DNA from: Salinarimonas sp046292825
GTDB lineage: Bacteria > Pseudomonadota > Alphaproteobacteria > Rhizobiales > Beijerinckiaceae
Direction: 5' to 3'
NCBI RefSeq assembly: GCF_046292825.1
Contig: NZ_JBKBQG010000013.1
Span: forward strand, 29,335 to 93,334
Length of the DNA: 64,000 bases
Numbering within the stretch: position 1 is the stretch's first letter; every line of letters starts with the position of its first letter. The position numbers and the translations under genes are program-made. The notes under the pieces are model-generated. The model searched no databases and was not told the origin of the DNA. It was given only the letters and a program-made list of their open reading frames with translations. Positions 52,745-62,036 of the stretch are shown here, in pieces.

Positions 52745-53635
52745 TTACGCCGCCTTCAGGGCGCGCTCGCGCTGGATGATCTCGGAGGCGAGCTTCAGGT
52801 AGGCCTGGCTCCCCGAGCATTTGAGGTCGTAGAGAAGCACGGGCTTGCCGTGCGACGGCGCCTCGGAGACGCGCACGTTCCGGGGAATCATGGTCTCGTA
52901 GACCTTGCCGCCCATGAAGGCGCGCACGTCCGCCACCACCTGGCCCGAGAGATTGTTGCGCGGATCGAACATGGTCAGGACGATCCCGTGGATGGTCAGG
53001 CGCGGATTGAGCGTGTCGCGGACCTGCTCGACCGTCTTCAGGAGCTGGCTCAGGCCTTCCAGCGCGAAGAACTCGCATTGCAGCGGCACGAGCACCGAAT
53101 CGGAGGCCGCGAGCGCGTTGATCGTGAGGAGGTTCAGCGAGGGCGGGCAATCGATGAGGATGTAGGTGAAGGGCTCCGTGCGCAGCCCGTCGCCGAGCGC
53201 GAGGCCGTCGATCGCGATCTTGAGCCGGTGGGCGCGGTTGCGCGCGCTGGCGATCTCGAGTTCGACTCCGAGGAGATCGAGCGTGGACGGCGCGACGAAC
53301 AGCCCCGGCACCGCCGTTTCCAACACCGTCGAACGCAGCTCCGCCTCGCCGGTGAGGACGTGATAGGTCGACAGGCGCCGCTGCCGACGCTCGATGCCGA
53401 GCCCGGTCGAGGCGTTGCCCTGCGGGTCGAGATCGAGCACCAGAACCTTCTCGCCGATCGCCGCGAGCGCCGTGCCGAGATTGATCGCCGTCGTCGTCTT
53501 GCCGACCCCGCCCTTCTGGTTGGCGAGGGCGATCACGCGCGGGCGGCGCGTCGGGCGCGGTGCGTCGGTGGCCGGGCCGCGGGACGAATCCTCGTCCGCG
53601 TCGGATCGCGCCGCTTCGCTCGTCTCGATGGTCAT
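52745..53635 (-). CDS. parA: chromosome-partitioning ATPase ParA
   Basis: A 296-residue ParA/MinD-type ATPase. The deviant Walker A box is KGGVGKTT (41-48), with the DPQGNAS and LIDCPPSLNLLT motifs behind it. The start MTIETSEAARS at 53635 is preferred to the upstream Met at 53680, which would run into the rsmG end. ParA forms a nucleoid gradient that pulls ParB-parS complexes apart. Confidence 0.96.
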   Translation of the reverse strand: MTIETSEAARSDADEDSSRGPATDAPRPTRRPRVIALANQKGGVGKTTTAINLGTALAAIGEKVLVLDLDPQGNASTGLGIERRQRRLSTYHVLTGEAELRSTVLETAVPGLFVAPSTLDLLGVELEIASARNRAHRLKIAIDGLALGDGLRTEPFTYILIDCPPSLNLLTINALAASDSVLVPLQCEFFALEGLSQLLKTVEQVRDTLNPRLTIHGIVLTMFDPRNNLSGQVVADVRAFMGGKVYETMIPRNVRVSEAPSHGKPVLLYDLKCSGSQAYLKLASEIIQRERALKAA

Positions 53636-53648
53636 GACAATCGTCTCG

Positions 53649-54338
53649 TCAGCGCCGGGCGACCCGCAGGATGGTCCCACGCGAATCGCTCCGGCTCGGG
53701 ATGTCGTCGACGTGCAGACTCGGATATTGCGCGAGCGCGGTCAATTCCGACGCCACCCTCTCGCCTTTCGGAAACAGGCCGATCGTGCCGGTTTTCAACA
53801 GCTCGCCGCACCAGCCGACGAGCTTGTCGAGCGGCGCGAGGGCCCGGGCGGTGACGATGTCGGTGCGGCCGACGAAATCGCCGATCACGTCCTCGATCCG
53901 CGCCGCGTGCACGCGGACCGGCGCGCCGGTCAGCCGGGCCACGTGGCGCAGGAAGGCGCATTTGCGGGAATTCGCCTCGACGAGGTCGACTTGCGCGCCC
54001 GGACGCTCGGCGAGCGCGATGGCGAGGACGAGCCCCGGAAAGCCCGCCCCGGAGCCGAGATCGAGCCAACGCGTCGCCTCCGGCGGCGCGCAATCGAGGA
54101 GCTGGAGCGAATCGGCGACGTGGCGGTGCCAGATCTCGTCGAGCGTGCCCGGCCCGACGAGGTTCTTCGCGCTCTGCCAGCGGCGCAGCTCGGCGACGAG
54201 GATCTCGAGGCGCGCGCGTGTTTCACGTGAAACATGGAACGGCGCGAGCGCCTCGTCCGGATCGTCCGGACGGACCTGCGCCGGCTTCGCGAGAGCGGGC
54301 CTCGCCGCACCGGGGCGCTTGCCGGAACCGGGCCTCAT
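53649..54338 (-). CDS. rsmG: 16S rRNA (guanine(527)-N(7))-methyltransferase RsmG (GidB)
   Basis: A 229-residue methyltransferase. The SAM motif is LDLGSGAGFPGLVLAIALAE, followed by VEANSRKCAFLRHVARLTG and the ARALAPLDKLVGW segment. The first 34 residues are a variable extension. The next segment HVSRET is encoded by a perfect parS palindrome (54219-54234). The start overlaps the mnmG stop (ATGA). Confidence 0.95.
   Translation of the reverse strand: MRPGSGKRPGAARPALAKPAQVRPDDPDEALAPFHVSRETRARLEILVAELRRWQSAKNLVGPGTLDEIWHRHVADSLQLLDCAPPEATRWLDLGSGAGFPGLVLAIALAERPGAQVDLVEANSRKCAFLRHVARLTGAPVRVHAARIEDVIGDFVGRTDIVTARALAPLDKLVGWCGELLKTGTIGLFPKGERVASELTALAQYPSLHVDDIPSRSDSRGTILRVARR
54219..54234. 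promoter_or_regulatory. perfect parS site inside rsmG
   Basis: TGTTTCACGTGAAACA, an exact 16-bp palindrome, lies within the rsmG coding sequence, where it encodes HVSRET. This is the best match to the ParB site in the window and marks the region as origin-proximal. Confidence 0.85.
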
Positions 54339-56230
54339 TCCGCAGCCTCGACCGATTCAGTGGCGGGCGACACGTCCCGATCGCGCCGCGTCCGCCGCCG
54401 CGAATGGGCGGCGAGGAGCGTCAGGGCCGCGGGCGTCATGCCCTCGATCCGGGCCGCCTGTCCGAGCGTCCGCGGCGCCACCCGCGCGAGCTTGAGGCGG
54501 ATCTCGTTCGAGAGACCGGGCAGCGCGGAAAAGTCGAGATCGGCGGGGATGAGGACGCTCTCGTCGCGGCGATGGGCGGCGATGTCGGCCGCCTGCCGCT
54601 CGAGATAGACCGCATAGAGCGCATCCGTCTCGAGCCGCTCGCGCAAGGCCCCGTCGATCGGCGCGAGATCCGGCCAGAGCCGGACGAGGTCTCCGAAGCC
54701 GATATGCGGATAGGACAGGAGCTGGAAGGCGCTGCGGCGGATGCCATCGTGGTTGAGCGCGAGCCCGGCGCGGGCCGCCTCCTGGGGCGTCGCGTTCAGC
54801 GATTCGAGCCGGGCCCGCGCTGCCAGGAGCCGCTCCTGCGCGGCGGCGAAGCGCGCCGCCCGTTCGGACCCGACGCAGCCCGCCGCGAGACCGACCGGCG
54901 TGAGCCGCTCGTCGGCATTGTCGACGCGCAGGCTCAGCCGGTATTCCGAGCGCGAGGTGAACATCCGATACGGCTCGCTGACGCCCCGCGTCACGAGGTC
55001 GTCGACGAGGACGCCGATATAGGAGCCCGCGCGATCGAGCACGATGCCCTCCCCGCCGCCCGCGCGCAGGGCCGCGTTGAGCCCCGCGAGGAGGCCCTGC
55101 GCCGCCGCCTCCTCGTAGCCGGTCGTGCCGTTGATCTGGCCGGCCAGGAACAGGCCGGCGATCCGCTTCGTCTCGAGCGTCGGGGCGAGCGCGCGCGGGT
55201 CGACGTAATCGTACTCGATCGCATAGCCAGGACGCAGCATCACGGCGCGCTCCAGGCCGGGGATCGCCGCGAGCACGCCGCGCTGCACCTCCTCCGGCAA
55301 CGAGGTCGAGATGCCGTTCGGATAGACGGTCGGGTCGTCGAGCCCCTCCGGCTCCAGGAAGATCTGGTGCCCGTCGCGGTCGCCGAAACGCACCACCTTG
55401 TCCTCGATCGAGGGGCAATAGCGCGGCCCCGTCGCTTCGATCGCGCCGGAATACATCGGCGCGCGGTGCAGGTTGTCGCGGATCAGATCGTGCGCGGCGG
55501 GCGTCGTGCGGGTGATGCCGCAGGCGATCTGAGGCGTGGCGATCCGATCGGTCAGCGTCGAGAAGGGGACCGGGTCGTCGTCCGCCTCCTGCACGTCGAG
55601 CCCCGACCAGTCGATCGTGCGCCCGTCGAGGCGCGGGGGCGTGCCGGTCTTCAGGCGCCCGAGCGCGAAGCCGAACCGCGCGAGCGTCTCCGAGAGCCCC
55701 AGCGACGGCGCTTCGCCGACGCGGCCGGCAGGGATCTTCACCTCGCCCATATGGATCAGCCCGCGCAGGAAGGTGCCGGTCGTGATCACGACGGCACCGG
55801 CCTCGAGCCGTCGCCCGTCCGCGAGAACGAGCGCGGCGACGCGGCCGTCCCGCACCTCGACGTCGTGCGCTTCGCCCGCGATGACGTCGAGCCCCGGGAT
55901 CTCCGCGATCGCCGCCTGCATGGCGCGGGCGTAGAGCTTGCGATCGGCCTGGGTGCGCGGTCCGCGCACGGCGGGGCCCTTGCGGCGGTTGAGGAGGCGG
56001 AACTGGATGCCGGCGCGATCCGCCACCCGGCCCATCAGCCCGTCGAGCGCATCGATCTCGCGCACGAGGTGTCCTTTGCCGAGCCCACCGATCGCGGGAT
56101 TGCAGGACATGGCGCCGATCGTGTCTTTCCGATGGGTCACGAGCGCCGTGCGTGCGCCGGTCCGCGCGGCGGCTGCGGCGGCCTCCGTGCCGGCATGGCC
56201 TCCCCCGACGACGATGACGTCGTATCGCAT
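54335..56230 (-). CDS. mnmG: tRNA uridine-5-carboxymethylaminomethyl(34) synthesis enzyme MnmG (GidA)
   Basis: A 631-residue FAD enzyme. The dinucleotide-binding motif is VIVVGGGHAGTEAAAAAARTG at the N-terminus; CNPAIGGLGKGHLVREIDALDG and GTFLRGLIHMGE are family signatures. The C-terminal helical domain binds MnmE and tRNA. With MnmE it modifies U34 of several tRNAs. The start MRYDVIVVGGG at 56230 follows from the FAD site; the frame open to 57565 is shadow of mnmE. First gene of the rsmG-parA-parB run. Confidence 0.96.
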   Translation of the reverse strand: MRYDVIVVGGGHAGTEAAAAAARTGARTALVTHRKDTIGAMSCNPAIGGLGKGHLVREIDALDGLMGRVADRAGIQFRLLNRRKGPAVRGPRTQADRKLYARAMQAAIAEIPGLDVIAGEAHDVEVRDGRVAALVLADGRRLEAGAVVITTGTFLRGLIHMGEVKIPAGRVGEAPSLGLSETLARFGFALGRLKTGTPPRLDGRTIDWSGLDVQEADDDPVPFSTLTDRIATPQIACGITRTTPAAHDLIRDNLHRAPMYSGAIEATGPRYCPSIEDKVVRFGDRDGHQIFLEPEGLDDPTVYPNGISTSLPEEVQRGVLAAIPGLERAVMLRPGYAIEYDYVDPRALAPTLETKRIAGLFLAGQINGTTGYEEAAAQGLLAGLNAALRAGGGEGIVLDRAGSYIGVLVDDLVTRGVSEPYRMFTSRSEYRLSLRVDNADERLTPVGLAAGCVGSERAARFAAAQERLLAARARLESLNATPQEAARAGLALNHDGIRRSAFQLLSYPHIGFGDLVRLWPDLAPIDGALRERLETDALYAVYLERQAADIAAHRRDESVLIPADLDFSALPGLSNEIRLKLARVAPRTLGQAARIEGMTPAALTLLAAHSRRRTRRDRDVSPATESVEAAE

Positions 56231-56402
56231 GAGCGCGTCCGCTCCCTCTCGCAATCCTCGCATGGCGGCGCCTATAGCACGTTTCGAGCGCGCGGGGGGA
56301 GCCCCGCCTGACGGCCGCTTGATCTCGCGGCGATCTCGTCGGACATGAAGGGCGCAGGCGCGCTCCCCGTCGAGCCCGCCGCCGTCACGAGGCCACCCTC
56401 CC

Positions 56403-57773
56403 ATGTCGATATCCGCCGACGCCCCCGCCCACGAGACGATCTTCGCGCCCGCGTCCGGGATCGGCCGCGCGGCGATCTGCGTCGTGCGGCTCAGCGGGCC
56501 GGGGACGGCGCACGCGCTCGAGGCGCTCGCGGGCGCGCTGCCGGAGCCGCGGCGGATGAGCCTGCGGACGCTGCGGGATCCGCACAGCGGGGAGCCGCTC
56601 GATTCGGCGCTCGTCGTCTTCTTCCCCGGCCCTGCCTCCTTCACCGGCGAGGACATGGCGGAGCTGCACGTGCATGGCGGCGTCGCGACGCGGGCCGGCG
56701 TCCTCGCCGCCCTGTCGCGGCTGCCCGGCCTGCGGCTCGCGGAACCCGGGGAGATGACCCGCCGCGCCTTTCTCGGCGGGCGGATGGACCTCGCCGAAGT
56801 CGAGGGCCTCGCCGATCTCATCGACGCGCAGACCCGCGCCCAGGCGCGCCAGGCGCTGCGGCAGCTCTCCCGCGGCGGCATCGGCGCCAGAGCGCAGGCC
56901 TGGCGCGAGCGGCTGGTGGCGGCGCGCGCCACGATCGAGGCCGCGATCGATTTCTCCGACGAGGGCGACGTGCCCGTCGACGTCGCAGCCGGACTGGGCA
57001 CCGAGGCGGGCGCGATCGCCGACGCGATGCGCGCGGCGCTGGCAGACGGACGGCGCGGCGAGCGGCTGCGCGAGGGTTTCGTCGTCGTGCTCGCGGGGCC
57101 GCCGAATGCCAGCAAGTCGACGCTCGTCAACGCGCTCGCCCGCCGCGACGTCGCCATCGTCTCGCCGATCGCGGGCACCACGCGCGACGCGATCGAGGTG
57201 TCGTGCGATCTCGGCGGGCTGCCGGTGACGCTCATCGACACAGCCGGCCTGCGCGAGACGCAGGACGCGGTGGAGGCGATCGGCGTCGCGCGCACGCGGG
57301 CGCGCATCGGGGAGGCCGATCTCGTCGTGTGGCTCGATCCCGCCGACGCGCCCGCGCCGCCGGATCCGGACCTCGCCGCCGAGGGCGCCGTGCTGCACGT
57401 GCGGGCGAAGGCGGATCTCGCGGGGGCGGGCGCGGAGGCGGGCGCACCGGCGCGGGACGCGATCGCGCTCAGCGCGGCGACGGGGGAGGGGATCGACGCG
57501 CTCCTCGCCCGCATCGAGGAGATCGCCCGCGCCGCGATGGGAGACGGCTCGGATGCGCTCGTCACCCGCGAGCGTCACCGCGTCGCCCTCGAACGCGCGG
57601 CCGAAGCCCTCGACCGTGCCCGCACCGTCCTCGACGCCGCCGGCGCCCTCCCGACCGAGCTCGCCGCGGAGGACCTGCGGCTTGCCACCCGCGCGCTCGA
57701 ATCGGTCATCGGCCGGGTGGACGTGGAGGACGTGCTCGACGCCTTGTTCGCGTCGTTCTGCATCGGAAAGTGA
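56403..57773 (+). CDS. mnmE: tRNA modification GTPase MnmE (TrmE)
   Basis: A 456-residue protein. The N-terminal folate-binding domain begins TIFAPASGIGRAAICVVRLSG. The GTPase domain has GPPNASKSTLVNA near residue 231, where most MnmE have GxPNxGKS (here Ala-Ser-Lys-Ser), and DTAGLRET. The C-terminal tail FCIGK carries the catalytic Cys. It is divergent from mnmG, whereas in many alphaproteobacteria mnmE lies upstream of mnmG in the same direction. Confidence 0.95.
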   Translation: MSISADAPAHETIFAPASGIGRAAICVVRLSGPGTAHALEALAGALPEPRRMSLRTLRDPHSGEPLDSALVVFFPGPASFTGEDMAELHVHGGVATRAGVLAALSRLPGLRLAEPGEMTRRAFLGGRMDLAEVEGLADLIDAQTRAQARQALRQLSRGGIGARAQAWRERLVAARATIEAAIDFSDEGDVPVDVAAGLGTEAGAIADAMRAALADGRRGERLREGFVVVLAGPPNASKSTLVNALARRDVAIVSPIAGTTRDAIEVSCDLGGLPVTLIDTAGLRETQDAVEAIGVARTRARIGEADLVVWLDPADAPAPPDPDLAAEGAVLHVRAKADLAGAGAEAGAPARDAIALSAATGEGIDALLARIEEIARAAMGDGSDALVTRERHRVALERAAEALDRARTVLDAAGALPTELAAEDLRLATRALESVIGRVDVEDVLDALFASFCIGK

Positions 57774-57793
57774 GGGGTCTCCGCCCCTCACTT
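57768..57793. terminator. perfect hairpin holding both stop codons of mnmE and the dehydratase
   Basis: AAGTGAGGGG and CCCCTCACTT form a perfect ten-base stem with a six-base loop. The mnmE TGA and the opposing gene's TGA are both inside the stem. A two-way terminator is likely. Confidence 0.7.
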
Positions 57794-58837
57794 CGGCATC
57801 AGCGCCCAATAATCCAGATCGAGGATCACCCCCTCGTCGTATTTCCCGTCCGCGTCGCGGTCCGCGAAATCGGCGCTCGGGCGGTTCTTCACGGCGACGA
57901 GGCGCAGGCGCAGCGCGCCGATGTCGTCGCGTCCGCGCAGATCGGCGCGGTCGACGACGCTCGACCAGGCGCTCACCGTGTCGCCGGAGAACAGCGGCGC
58001 GACATGGCGGCCGGCATTGATCGCGGCGATGGTGAAGGCGTTGGCGAGGCCGTTGTAGGAGAGCGCGCGCGCGAGCGAGATGACGTGGCCGCCATAGATC
58101 AGGCGCTTGCCGAAGCGCGTCGCGGCCGCGCCCATCGCGTCGAAATGGACGCGCGCGGTGTTCTGATAGAGGCGCGTCGCGATCTGGTGCTCGGCCTCCT
58201 CCACCGTCATCGCGTCGACATGGTCGATGCGCTCGCCGATCTCGTAATCGGAGAAGCGGTCGGCGGAGCCGGAGAGGTCGAAATCGTAGCTGTCGATCGT
58301 CAGCTTCGGCGCGTGGCGGGCGATCTCGGCGGGATCGACGACGCCTGCGAGATCGGGCACGTGCGCCTCCGGCGCCGGGCTCGCCTTGTCGCGCTTGCGC
58401 ACCATCACCCAACGGCAATAGGAGAGCACGCGCTCGCCGTGCTGGTTGAAGCCGGTGGTGCGCACGTAGACGACGCCCGTCTCGCGGTTCGAACTCTCCT
58501 TGAGGCCGATCACCTCCGAGATCGCCCACAGCGTATCCCCCGCGAAGACCGGGGCGAGGAAGCGCCCCTCCGCATAGCCGAGATTGGCCACCGCGTTCAG
58601 CGAGACGTCCGGCACGCTCTTGCCGAACACCGTGTGGAAGACGAGGAGGTCGTCGACGGGGGCGTGCTTGTAGCCGATCGCCTGGGCGAAGGGCTCGGAG
58701 GATTGTACCGCGAAGCGCGGCCCGTAGAGGGCGCCGTAGAGCGCGACGTCGCCATGGGTCAGCGTGCGCGGGGTCGCGTGGCGGATCGTCTCGCCCAGCG
58801 TGAAATCCTCGAAGAACCGGCCGGCATTGGTCTTCAT
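57788..58837 (-). CDS. mch: mesaconyl-CoA hydratase (MaoC-like, beta-methylmalyl-CoA dehydratase)
   Basis: A 349-residue protein of two hot-dog (MaoC-like) repeats. MKTNAGRFFEDFTLGETIRH and VFGKSVPDVSLNAVANLGYAEGRFLAPV closely recall Mch of Rhodobacter as I remember it, and the length agrees. The second half holds FGKRLIYGGHVISLARALSYN and HVAPLFSGDTVSAWS. Mch hydrates mesaconyl-CoA to beta-methylmalyl-CoA in the ethylmalonyl-CoA pathway for acetyl-CoA assimilation. The start at 58837 fits the family. No other pathway gene is in the window. Confidence 0.85.
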   Translation of the reverse strand: MKTNAGRFFEDFTLGETIRHATPRTLTHGDVALYGALYGPRFAVQSSEPFAQAIGYKHAPVDDLLVFHTVFGKSVPDVSLNAVANLGYAEGRFLAPVFAGDTLWAISEVIGLKESSNRETGVVYVRTTGFNQHGERVLSYCRWVMVRKRDKASPAPEAHVPDLAGVVDPAEIARHAPKLTIDSYDFDLSGSADRFSDYEIGERIDHVDAMTVEEAEHQIATRLYQNTARVHFDAMGAAATRFGKRLIYGGHVISLARALSYNGLANAFTIAAINAGRHVAPLFSGDTVSAWSSVVDRADLRGRDDIGALRLRLVAVKNRPSADFADRDADGKYDEGVILDLDYWALMPK

Positions 58838-59021
58838 CGTGTCCTCTCCGCGTTCGACGAGGCCGATCTGGCGCCCGCACGCGCCGTCGGTCAAGCCGGG
58901 AATGTCCCTGTGGCGACCGCGACCGAGCGCGAGCGCGAGACGGTGCGTCCTCGTCGGGGAGGCGTGACCGCGGCGGGCGCCTCCGCTATGTAGAGGCGCG
59001 ACGATCCCCCGGAGTGAGCCC

Positions 59022-62015
59022 ATGAATGCGACCAGCCCCGCGACAGCCCCCGCAGCCGCCCCGCTCGGGGCGGGCGACACGCTGATCCTCGTCGACGGCT
59101 CCTCCTTCGTGTTCCGGGCCTTCTTCCAATCGATGAACCAGGACGCGAAGTACAATTACCGTGCCGACGGCCTGCCGACGGGCGCGCTGCGGATGTTCTG
59201 CGTCAAGCTCCTGCAATTCATCAAGGAGGGTGCGGCCGGCGTGAAGCCGACCCATCTCGCCATCGTGCTCGACAAGTCGGAGGGCTCCTTTCGGCGCGAG
59301 ATCTTCCCCGATTACAAGGGGCACCGGCCGGACGCGCCCGACGATCTCAAGCGGCAGATGCCGCTGATGCGCCACGCGGTGCGCGCCTTCGGGCTCGAGC
59401 CGATCGAGCTCGAGCGCTACGAGGCGGACGATCTGATCGCGGCCTATGCGCGCGAGGCCGAGCGGCGCGGGGCCGACGTGCTGATCGTGTCCGCCGACAA
59501 GGACCTGATGCAGCTCGTCTCGCCGAAGATCCGCTTCTTCGATTTCGAATCGGGCGTGAAGGGCAAGCCCGGCTATCGCCCCGAGCGCGATCTCGACGAG
59601 GCGGCGGTCACCGAGCGCTGGGGCGTGCCGCCGAACCGGATCGCGGACGTGCTCGCGCTCATGGGCGACACCTCCGACAACGTGCCGGGCGTGCCCGGCA
59701 TCGGCCAGAAAACGGCGGCCCAGCTCATCCTCGAATTCGGGGATCTCGAGACGCTGCTCGCCCGCGCCTCCGAGATCAAGCAGCCCAAGCGCCGCGAGAC
59801 GCTCCTCGAGAACGCGGACAAGGCAAGGCTGTCGAAGCGCCTCGTCGATCTCGACGAGAACGCGCCGATGCCAGTCCCCGTCGACGATCTGCGGCTCGTC
59901 GAATTCGACGCCAGGCGCCTGATCGCCTTCTTCAAGGCGATGGAATTCACCACAGTCACCCGTCGCGTCGCGACCGAGTACGAGGTCGATCTCGACGCGG
60001 TCGATCCCGATCCCGCGCTCGCGCGCGGCTCGCAGGAGGCGGCGCCGGAGGCGCGCGGGGACGCGGCCGCGCAGATCGCGGGGCGCGGGGAGGGCGGCGA
60101 GGCGGGCGCCGACGAGGACGCGACGCCCGCCCGCGTCGTCGCTCTGCGCCTGAAGGAGGCCGCCGAGAAGATCGACCGCTCGGGCTACGAGACGATCCGC
60201 ACCCGCGCCGCGCTCGAAGCCCTCGTGGCGGAAGCCTTTGCGGCGGGCCTCGTCGCCTTCGACACCGAGACGACCGGCCTCGACGCGCAGCGCGTCGATC
60301 TCGTCGGCATCTGTCTCGCGGTGGCGCCGGGGCGCGCGGCCTACGTGCCGCTCGCGCATCGCGACGCGCAGGATCTCTTCGGCGGCGGGCTCCTGCCCGA
60401 CCAGATGAGGATTTCGGAGGCGATCGAGGTGCTGCGTCCGCTCCTCCAGGACCCGGGCGTTCTGAAGATCGGCCACAACGTGAAATACGATTGGTCGATC
60501 CTCAAGCGCTACGGAATCGACGTCGCGCCCTTCGACGACACGATGCTGATCTCCTACGTGCTCGATGCCGGGCGCTCCGGCCACGGCATGGACGAGCTCG
60601 CCCAGCGCCATCTCGGCCACACCTGCGTCTCCTTCGCCGAGCTCGCCGGCACCGGAAAGAACGCGCTCACCTTCGACCTCGTCCCGATCGACAAGGCGGC
60701 GGAATACGGGGGGGAGGACGCGGACGTGACGCTGCGGCTGTGGCGCGTGCTGAAACCCCGCCTCGTCGCCGAGCGCAAGACGAGCGTCTACGAGCGGCTC
60801 GAGCGGCCCCTGGTTCCGGTCCTCGGCCGGATGGAGGCGCGCGGGATCAAGGTCGACCGGCAGATATTGAGCCGGCTATCTTCCGATTTCGCGCAGACGT
60901 TGACGCGCCTCGAGGAGGAGATCCAGGAGGATGCGGGCGAGCGGTTTTCGGTCGGAAGTCCAAAGCAGATCGGCGAAATCCTGTTCGGCAAGCTCGGCCT
61001 TCCCGGCGGCAAGAAGACGCCGTCGGGTCAGTGGGCGACGCCCGCCTCGGCGCTCGAGGAGCTCGCAGAAGCCGGTCATCCTTTGCCGGCAAAGATTCTC
61101 GAATGGCGTCAGCTCGCCAAGCTGAAATCGACCTATACCGACGCGCTCCCCACCTTCATGCACCCCGACACGGGCCGCGTGCATACCTGCTTCTCGCTCG
61201 CGGCCACGACGACGGGCCGGCTCTCCTCGTCCGATCCGAACATCCAGAACATCCCCGTGCGCACGGAAGCGGGCCGCAAGATCCGCACCGCCTTCGTCGC
61301 CGAGCCGGGCTTCCGCATCCTCTCGGCCGATTACAGCCAGATCGAATTGCGGCTCCTCGCGCATATCGCCGACATCCCGCAATTGCAGAAGGCCTTCGCC
61401 GACGGCATCGACATCCATGCGGCGACCGCCTCCGAGATGTTCGGCGTGCCGCTCTCGGAGATGACGTCCGATCTGCGCCGGCAGGCGAAGACCATCAATT
61501 TCGGCATCATCTACGGCATCTCCGCCTTCGGCCTCGCCAATCGGCTCGGCATTCCGCAGGGCGAGGCGGCGGCCTTCATCAAGCGCTATTTCGAGCGCTT
61601 CCCCGGCATCCGCGACTACATGGACGCCACCAAGAAGGCCTGCCGCGAGGACGGGTACGTGACGACCCTCTTCGGCCGCGTCTGCCACTATCCCGGCATC
61701 CGCGCGGGCAACCCGTCCGAGCGCGCGGCGGTGGAGCGCCAGGCGATCAACGCCCCGATCCAGGGCTCGGCCGCCGACATCATCCGCCGCGCCATGACGC
61801 GCATGGAGGACGCGCTGGAGAATGCGGGCCTCTCGGCGCGCATGCTGCTGCAAGTCCACGACGAACTCGTCTTCGAGGTGCCGGAGGCCGAGGTCGAGGC
61901 GACGATCCCCGTCGTGCGCAAGGTGATGGAGGAAGCGCCCCTGCCGGCGCTCTCGCTCAAGGTGCCGCTCGCCGTCGATGCCCGCGCGGCGGTCAATTGG
62001 GACGAGGCGCATTGA
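59022..62015 (+). CDS. polA: DNA polymerase I
   Basis: A 997-residue polymerase with all three domains. The 5'-nuclease (about 15-310) begins LILVDGSSFVFRAFF. The 3'-5' proofreading domain (about 390-590) keeps Asp414 and Glu416 (AFDTETTGL). The polymerase domain has SADYSQIELRLLAHI with Asp770 and the catalytic QVHDELVFEV with Asp947. A variable Ala/Gly/Glu-rich linker of about 50 residues (330-380) joins the first two domains. It acts in Okazaki-fragment maturation and repair. Confidence 0.97.
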   Translation: MNATSPATAPAAAPLGAGDTLILVDGSSFVFRAFFQSMNQDAKYNYRADGLPTGALRMFCVKLLQFIKEGAAGVKPTHLAIVLDKSEGSFRREIFPDYKGHRPDAPDDLKRQMPLMRHAVRAFGLEPIELERYEADDLIAAYAREAERRGADVLIVSADKDLMQLVSPKIRFFDFESGVKGKPGYRPERDLDEAAVTERWGVPPNRIADVLALMGDTSDNVPGVPGIGQKTAAQLILEFGDLETLLARASEIKQPKRRETLLENADKARLSKRLVDLDENAPMPVPVDDLRLVEFDARRLIAFFKAMEFTTVTRRVATEYEVDLDAVDPDPALARGSQEAAPEARGDAAAQIAGRGEGGEAGADEDATPARVVALRLKEAAEKIDRSGYETIRTRAALEALVAEAFAAGLVAFDTETTGLDAQRVDLVGICLAVAPGRAAYVPLAHRDAQDLFGGGLLPDQMRISEAIEVLRPLLQDPGVLKIGHNVKYDWSILKRYGIDVAPFDDTMLISYVLDAGRSGHGMDELAQRHLGHTCVSFAELAGTGKNALTFDLVPIDKAAEYGGEDADVTLRLWRVLKPRLVAERKTSVYERLERPLVPVLGRMEARGIKVDRQILSRLSSDFAQTLTRLEEEIQEDAGERFSVGSPKQIGEILFGKLGLPGGKKTPSGQWATPASALEELAEAGHPLPAKILEWRQLAKLKSTYTDALPTFMHPDTGRVHTCFSLAATTTGRLSSSDPNIQNIPVRTEAGRKIRTAFVAEPGFRILSADYSQIELRLLAHIADIPQLQKAFADGIDIHAATASEMFGVPLSEMTSDLRRQAKTINFGIIYGISAFGLANRLGIPQGEAAAFIKRYFERFPGIRDYMDATKKACREDGYVTTLFGRVCHYPGIRAGNPSERAAVERQAINAPIQGSAADIIRRAMTRMEDALENAGLSARMLLQVHDELVFEVPEAEVEATIPVVRKVMEEAPLPALSLKVPLAVDARAAVNWDEAH

Positions 62016-62036
62016 GGCGGCGGGCGCCCCGCCTCA
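62013..62036. terminator. hairpin holding both stop codons of polA and the S49 peptidase gene
   Basis: TGAGGCGG (62013) and CCGCCTCA (62029) pair around an eight-base loop. The first TGA is the polA stop; the last three bases are the opposing gene's stop. Confidence 0.6.
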
